From contig BQMF02000237.1 of NCBI GenBank assembly GCA_027922465.2, positions 1-64,000 of the forward strand: a stretch of DNA of 64,000 bases. Direction: 5' to 3'. Made by a program: the position numbers and the translations under genes. Shown in pieces: positions 58,588 to 64,000 of this stretch. Position 1 is the first letter of the stretch. Each line of letters opens with the position of its first letter. Below the pieces are notes generated by a model that had not been told where the DNA came from, did not search any database, and saw only the letters and a program-made list of their open reading frames with translations. The DNA is from Turritopsis dohrnii (Eukaryota > Cnidaria > Hydrozoa > Anthoathecata > Oceaniidae).

Positions 58588-61328
58588 TCCCAGCCGGCAC
58601 AAAACGTTTTGAAGACGTCTTTAATTCGTCTTAATTAGGTCTTCATAAGACGTATCTTGATAATGCGCATTTAAAACGCCCATAATGCGTCTTCAGAAGA
58701 CGTCTTAGAATCAGACGTTTTGAAGACGTCTTATTATCGTTTTCGCAATGCCGTCGAATTCATGTTTTAAAGGAGGACTTGGAAAGACGTTTTTAATGCG
58801 TATTTAAGACGTCCTTGAATTTCGATTTCGCGCGTGGCGGGAAGAAATGACGGGGGTAAATATTAATAGTGTATTCGTAAATATTGATATAAAAGTTTCA
58901 AACTTGTCAGTTTTTTTTTAATTTTACAAAAGCAACTATTATATCTTTCTTTTAAGTAGCAAAAAATTTTACATTTCATTGGTAAAAAGCTTTGAAACAT
59001 TTTCTAATATTATCGGATCTCCCGTTCGTCAATTTTATAAAATATTTCTGGAAGTTGTGATTTCTCATGCATAAACCAAGACTTCGCTGATAAATCGGTA
59101 AGTGTTTTTTACTTTTTAAATATAATTTTAAATTATAAATCTATATGATTTTGTTACTTGAGATTAAGTCAATGTTTATGTTAGTTTGAGGGCGTGAGTA
59201 GTCAGTAGTGGAAGATTTATGCTTTATTTATAAAGATCTCTAGCAATATTGAGTTTTGTTGTTTAACTTTTTATAGCAACTTACTGACTTTCCTGTTTCA
59301 TTCCGTGAGAGATTTTTTCTGTTTCAATTTGCTTTGTCGTTGGTTTAATGTAGTAGTAGAAGTGTAGTAATGTAATGAAGTGATTTGTGGATGGCTGATA
59401 GATGATGACTGTGATGTTTTTGCTTGTAGTTACTTCAGAATATTCATATGATTAAAAGTGATCCTAGCAGTATAGTATAATGTAGTACCATGAAATTATG
59501 GAATCCTTTTTGAAGGGTAAAATCATAAGTTATAATTTTTAGTAAATTAATCAGTAAATCATCACAAATTTATCTGTGGTAATCATTTCTGATTAATAAC
59601 TCACTACCAATAAGTAGAAACCATCCACAATGACATTGCAAAAATTTTAGAACAAATTTTCGAACGCATGAAATATTTTTTTCCATTCAGAACTTTGAAG
59701 TTGTACGAAAAGATGAATTTCTTAAATGATGGTTGTTTTACTATGATGGATGCAAAGTTTAGTTTAGACATTTAAAGTTTAGACATTTCACTTTGATTAA
59801 GATACGCTAGATTATTTTATTTTACCCAATAACTAGCACAATAACGAGTTTTTGGAAAAGTTTGTCTGTCATATTTGTTTTTATATTCAAGATTTAAAAA
59901 TAAAATTACATCAGTATCTATGTTATTCTTGTGTTTGTTGCAATGATATTTAATTTTTGTGCTTGTTATGAGTTTGTTGTTCTGTCATATACACTTCGAT
60001 GATGTTTCGAAATGTCTATGGAGTTTAATGATAGACATGAATGTTTTGCCTGTTTTTCAGGTTTCAGCTAATCCAAGTAAATAAATCAGATTTCCAGTAC
60101 GCTGTTAATTTAATACTGAAATGGTAATTAACTTCTTTAATTTAATTTTCATGCTTATCTATGCTTGTTGCACACATTACTTTATTGTGTGTATCCTTTC
60201 TGCATTCTGTTTGTTCTGTTCTGCTAAAAGTGTTTGTCATTCTTTATTTAGATTATTTTCCACCCAAGTTGCTTATTGTTCTCTTAACATGATGACAAAA
60301 AAAGTGAGAAGAAAATATTATATCAAGCAGTTACTGGTATGTGTCCTGTTTACTCTAGATGTTTTCATTTTTGTGATTGTTATAACACCTCTTATTAAAT
60401 AGGGTTTTTGTATTTTAGATTACTGTCAAAAAAGCTGAGGAGGAGGAAATACACAAAATCATGCGATAAACTAAAAACTGATCTTGTTTCACTGAAGAAA
60501 AACATGACAACAACAGCTGCTCCTGCTAATTGAAAAATCACCATTTTTATTTGGATGTCTTTTTGGTTGGTTTTCAAAGAGTTTCTGTCATTCTGAGTTT
60601 TAGTTGCAGTAAAATCAAACAAGAAACAGTTCCAACCCATGCCAATTTCTAAAATTTGAACATTACTTCGATTTAGCTAACCCTTTTTCAAGAGTCGTTT
60701 TTATACCTTTATATTTTATGAAAGACTATACTTATGTTTTACGGAATATTTTTTAATAATGACCAGCTTTAAACTTTGGCAGTGTTATGAGCTATTTGTT
60801 CCCCAATTAATTTATAAACTACATGTAAATATTTATTTGAATGAGAAGATTTTATCATCAGTTTTCTTATTGATTTCTTTATTCATTCATTCATTCATTC
60901 ATTATTACTGAAACATAAAGACATTGAAAAACTAATTATGAGTCTTCAGTTACCCAAGGAGAAACGCACCTGAAAACACATCTTAAAGTGGTTTTAAAAG
61001 CGTTTTTAGCAGATAAAATGACGTCTTTAAAACGTTAAAAAAAGACGTCTTAAATCCGTCTTAAACTAGTCGGATTTGTCCGTTTAGAAAACGTCTTTTT
61101 ACAACATCTTAAAGACGTCTTAGAAAGACGTTTTCTAAACGTCTTAAAGAAGTTTTAAACGTCTAAAATGCGTTTTAAAAACGTCTTAAAGACGTCTTGG
61201 AAGAGGTCTTAAAGACGTCTTGAAAAGACGTTTTCTAAACGGACAAATCCGACTAGTTTAAGACGGATTTAAGACGTCTTCCAAGACGTCTTTAAGACGT
61301 TTTTAAAACGTCTTTTTGCCGGCTGGGA
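58588..61328. mobile_element. 2.7-kb element with TCCCAGCCGGCA ends, AAGACGTCTT-rich
   Basis: Starts TCCCAGCCGGCACAAAACGT and ends ACGTCTTTTTGCCGGCTGGGA. Both terminal regions (58.60-58.83 and 60.96-61.32 kb) are packed with AAGACGTCTT palindromes; at the right end an inner inverted pair 'gtcggatttgtccgtttag' (61068 and about 61240) forms a large hairpin. It interrupts the right copy of the segmental duplication, so it inserted after that event. Candidate short exons inside (for example 60419-60532, ending TTTAAPAN) are too weak to call a gene. Confidence 0.7.
60877..60905 (+). repeat. (ATTC)n microsatellite
   Basis: About seven copies of the tetranucleotide ATTC. Confidence 0.9.
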
Positions 61329-61565
61329 TGAACTGTAAAATAGTAATGAAAACATTTTTGGCGCGTCACCGTCAATGATTGACGTAAATATTAGCAAATA
61401 TCATAAGAGTGCTTTCAGCATTGATAGGAGCATTTTTTATCTTTCCTTTTCAGGTTTTTTCTAGTGTAAACAAGCGTTACAAAATTAACTTACAAACCTG
61501 AGTGCCTTTTCTTTCATTATTATTTTTAAGTGTTTTTCAACCTAATTTGCTGAACAGCAAAATGC

Positions 61566-61645
61566 AAATTGTTTTATTTGTTCTAAGAAACTTCATAAGA
61601 ATAACATTATTCTTATGAAGTATCTTGAAACAAATAAAACAATTT
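61566..61645. repeat. 80-bp near-perfect palindrome
   Basis: AAATTGTTTTATTTGTTCTA to its complement, with arms of about 37 bp and almost no loop. It could extrude as a cruciform. Confidence 0.75.
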
Positions 61646-62094
61646 AAATGTCTGTTAGGCTTATTACAAATACCTATAACCCAATTCTAAGAAACTGAGC
61701 GTTTTGTTGTTTTTTTGTGCCCTATATATTTCAGTGTTCAGTTTTAAAACACGCGAACAGTAAAAGTACGTTATATATTGTAAAACCTCCTTAACCTTTA
61801 ACAGAGTAATTTCAAATTCTTTAAATATATCTGGTTTTGTAATTCGAACTACATTGCGGTAAACAGTTCATCGTAATCATTGCACTCGTCTTGTAAGTGG
61901 AGTATGCGCGTTGATAGTTTGTGCAATAGTAACGGGAAAGGTTATTTGCCTAGTTTTCTGCAGGAAAAAGCAGGATCGAGTTAAACTCTCACGAAACGTT
62001 TTTTTTGGGAGCCAATCAAAATATAGTATTTCAGTTTGCTGACGTTAGCTTTTTTAAAAACTCTCTCGAAACGGGAGTCAAAACAATAAAATGG

Positions 62095-62425
62095 CATCAT
62101 CACGGGTGGATCCAGGGTTAGGCAACTTAGGCAAATGCCTAACCCCAAGTCAGTTAGATAATGCTTTTCGTAAAATCAAAAGTGAATCTAACATCAAGAA
62201 CCACACAAATGGAGAAAAGTTATGCCAAGAGATTCCTGCAAATCTAATCCCTCGCGATTCCGCGAACAAACAACCTTAAAAATTCCCGTTTTTGACAACC
62301 TGAGTTTACAGCTACTTTTACTTTGCGCCAAATTGGCTTCTCAAAGGCGCGTTGACAACATAGGCTAGTTGCCTAATCTCATCTTTAGGCGACGAAAATT
62401 TGCCTAAGGAGCCCCGGCTTTACAC
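62095..62425. repeat. Possible hAT-like MITE with GCCTAA repeats
   Basis: 'ggtggatccagggttaggca' on the left and 'tttgcctaaggagccccggc' on the right, with 'gcctaa' repeated between. Resembles the ends of hAT-type MITEs; ends not exact. The 62-codon ORF at 62091 starts inside it. Confidence 0.3.
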
Positions 62426-62726
62426 ACTTTAAATGAATAATCCAAAAAATTTGTACAAAACGACCGTGGGACCTTCCGAATAATAGACCCAGTTCAACAT
62501 GGATTCGCTAGAAAACGTCGTTGCAACTTTTAATAGCAATAAGGATGTATGAATTGTTAATTTCATCTAACACATCTGTTGAAAACTAACTTCAAAATCT
62601 AGGAAAGGCACTTTTTATGAGGATGAGACTCTTCTTTTGCTTCTGCAAAATGAAAACATTGTGGCCGCTTTAAAAGCAAGTGTTTTTGTAATATAATGAT
62701 TAGCATTAGAGTTTTACATAGGGTGA

Positions 62727-62900
62727 TATAGTGCAACCTCCAATAGCAACCACCTCTGCGCAATGACCACCTCCCATCAGCTGTCTCCCATCAACGACCA
62801 CTAAACTTTGGTCTCGTTCAAAGTCTCATAAGAAAACCTCCCTACAGCGACTATTTCGAGTTGGCCCCTAGAATTGGTCGCTATTAGAGGTTGCACTGTA
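62727..62900. mobile_element. 174-bp Tigger-like MITE
   Basis: 'tatagtgcaacctccaatag' at the left and 'ctattagaggttgcactgta' at the right are inverted repeats with TA at the ends. The interior repeats 'accacctcc'. Confidence 0.75.
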
Positions 62901-63289
62901 TTTGAATGAATTTTCCACGTACTTAATCGGACAAAAACGTGTTGGACAAAAGTGTCGTTTTATTTTCCGAAGATGACGAAAGTTTTGGCCTATGGAAACG
63001 TAAAAACAAGCAAACCGAAAAACGCTATTACAAGTTGAGGTACAGTATTGTACAGTCACACTTTGACGTCTACCGACATCATGTTTATATTGCCCTTGTT
63101 TGGATGTTGAAAGTGAAAATTGGAAAAATAAGGAAAATGTCTTGGAAAAATGTCATTAAATTTTTAATGGTCGATGTATATATACATTACATACACTGCG
63201 TATGTATTATTTATTAATGCTTAGCAACGAATTAAGCAACATTACTACTAATGTCTGATCTTGCAGTTTGAAAAAAAAGCGCGTATACA

Positions 63290-63468
63290 CTTCAAATCAT
63301 ATAATTCGAACTCCTATAATTCGAGTAATCATGTAAATCGAACAAATTCTTCGGCCCCGTCCGAGTTTACCCTTATAAGAAAACTCCTATAATCCGAAAC
63401 TCATGTAATTCGAACAAATTTTAAATCCGCGTGGAGATTCAAATTACATGAGTTAAACTGTATATGTT
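63290..63468. mobile_element. Tigger-like fragment with AATTCGAAC repeats
   Basis: 'tataattcgaactcctataa' on the left and 'attacatgagttaaactgta' on the right; the right end has the shape of a pogo-type terminus. The left end is not a clear inverted match. Confidence 0.4.
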
Positions 63469-63479
63469 AAAAATCTTAT

Positions 63480-64000
63480 ATAACGCCGTTCGCAAAGTTT
63501 CTGTTCGCAAAAAAAAAATCAAAACCTTTTATGTTTGTCTAATTATGGCTCATTAAGCCCATACAAGCATTTTTTTGCTGCGCATGCGTGATTTCGGGTT
63601 TTAACATATGGCCACCTGATAGCCCTTGAAAAGTTACTTGGTGAAGACCTTCATGCGTTTTGCCTAATAAAGCTTTTTTCACATGCGCGTAATTTTTGTC
63701 GTACGAAGAAAAAATGCCTTGACGGAAATTTTCATTCACATGCACGTAAAATTTGTTGCAATAAAAACTACAATATACTTTTCGAACGTTTTTAGAAAAT
63801 GTGTTGTCAAATTCGAACGTTTAATGTAATTTTTCGAACGTTTTTTTTTTCCTTGAGGGTTACGGAGGCTTACGACGATTTTCTAGAAAACAAAACTTTG
63901 TCTTTTTAAGCCCAATTCACATGTACGAAAATTTTTTCGTAAGCCCTTACAACAAAAACAATGTTCATTCATTCTTTTTCTTACGAAAAAATGTTCTTAA
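63480..64000. repeat. Repeat with TTCACATG(C/T)ACG motifs running off the end
   Basis: 'attcacatgcacgtaaaattt' (63730) and 'aattcacatgtacgaaaattt' (63916), and 'ttcgaacgttt' three times between 63781 and 63840. No gene; the element may continue past the window. Confidence 0.35.

Noticed and set aside
60121..60532. Possible last exons of a gene inside the AAGACGTCTT element
   Set aside because: One donor/acceptor pair exists, but the joined frame is short and the upstream ORF is a hydrophobic low-complexity stretch.
1..64000. CRISPR arrays, bacterial operons, rRNA or functional tRNA genes
   Set aside because: None seen. The tRNA-like hits are the heads of SINEs, and the spaced repeats are minisatellites or transposon parts in eukaryotic DNA.

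Overview
This window looks like AT-rich, gene-poor animal DNA, most likely from an invertebrate. A cnidarian or another early-branching metazoan fits best, but that is inference from the mix of mobile elements and gene families. Coding pieces are split by short GT-AG introns, there are no operons or bacterial signals, and most of the sequence is transposon-derived. I could not run any alignment, so identities are by eye.

1-10.4 kb is the densest part. A broken MADF/BESS-type DNA-binding gene on the minus strand (about 0.18-0.99 kb) is followed by a cluster of palindromic TGTTGGCCAACA motifs. Next is a divergent, head-to-head pair. On the minus strand is a coiled-coil gene whose first exon is split by a 1.0-kb foldback element. 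On the plus strand is a four-exon EnSpm/CACTA-type transposase (3217-6992) with one apparent frame break. A six-exon pseudokinase gene (7703-9711) carries an in-frame stop and a tandemly duplicated 69-nt exon. A 51-bp minisatellite follows it.

10.4-26.5 kb has one clear gene, an intronless 395-codon minus-strand ORF at 13025-14212. Around it are a tRNA-derived SINE, a head-to-tail array of five short non-autonomous Helitrons (19.10-21.77 kb, one unit split by a SINE), and a second Helitron with a strong 3' hairpin (21.76-22.63 kb).

26.5-37.3 kb holds the broken remains of a gene whose N-terminal half matches the zinc-binding and RING layout of RAG1 (27.2-27.85 kb; a possible tail lies at 29.4-29.73 kb). 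It also has a pogo/Tigger-like tail fragment, a TTAA-flanked MITE, a 2.3-kb foldback element with another MITE nested in it, and a RecQ-like helicase exon inside a terminally repeated element.

37.3-64 kb has an old, interrupted segmental duplication (about 38.5-40.25 kb against 57.1-61.5 kb), a second SINE, a DUF4817-type transposase fragment and a foldback element whose arms contain tandem repeats. It also has a 'TACCGTATTTCC' MITE, a second copy of the 13-kb intronless gene (50741-51979), a TTAA-flanked 1.8-kb element and a 2.7-kb element rich in AAGACGTCTT palindromes.

The most interesting content is the intronless paralogue pair of unknown function and the RAG1-N-like pseudogene. The pair has a conserved N-terminal block that may be an ADP-ribosyltransferase-like fold, and each copy has a splice acceptor just before its ATG. 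The rest is mostly a stratified record of transposon insertions.
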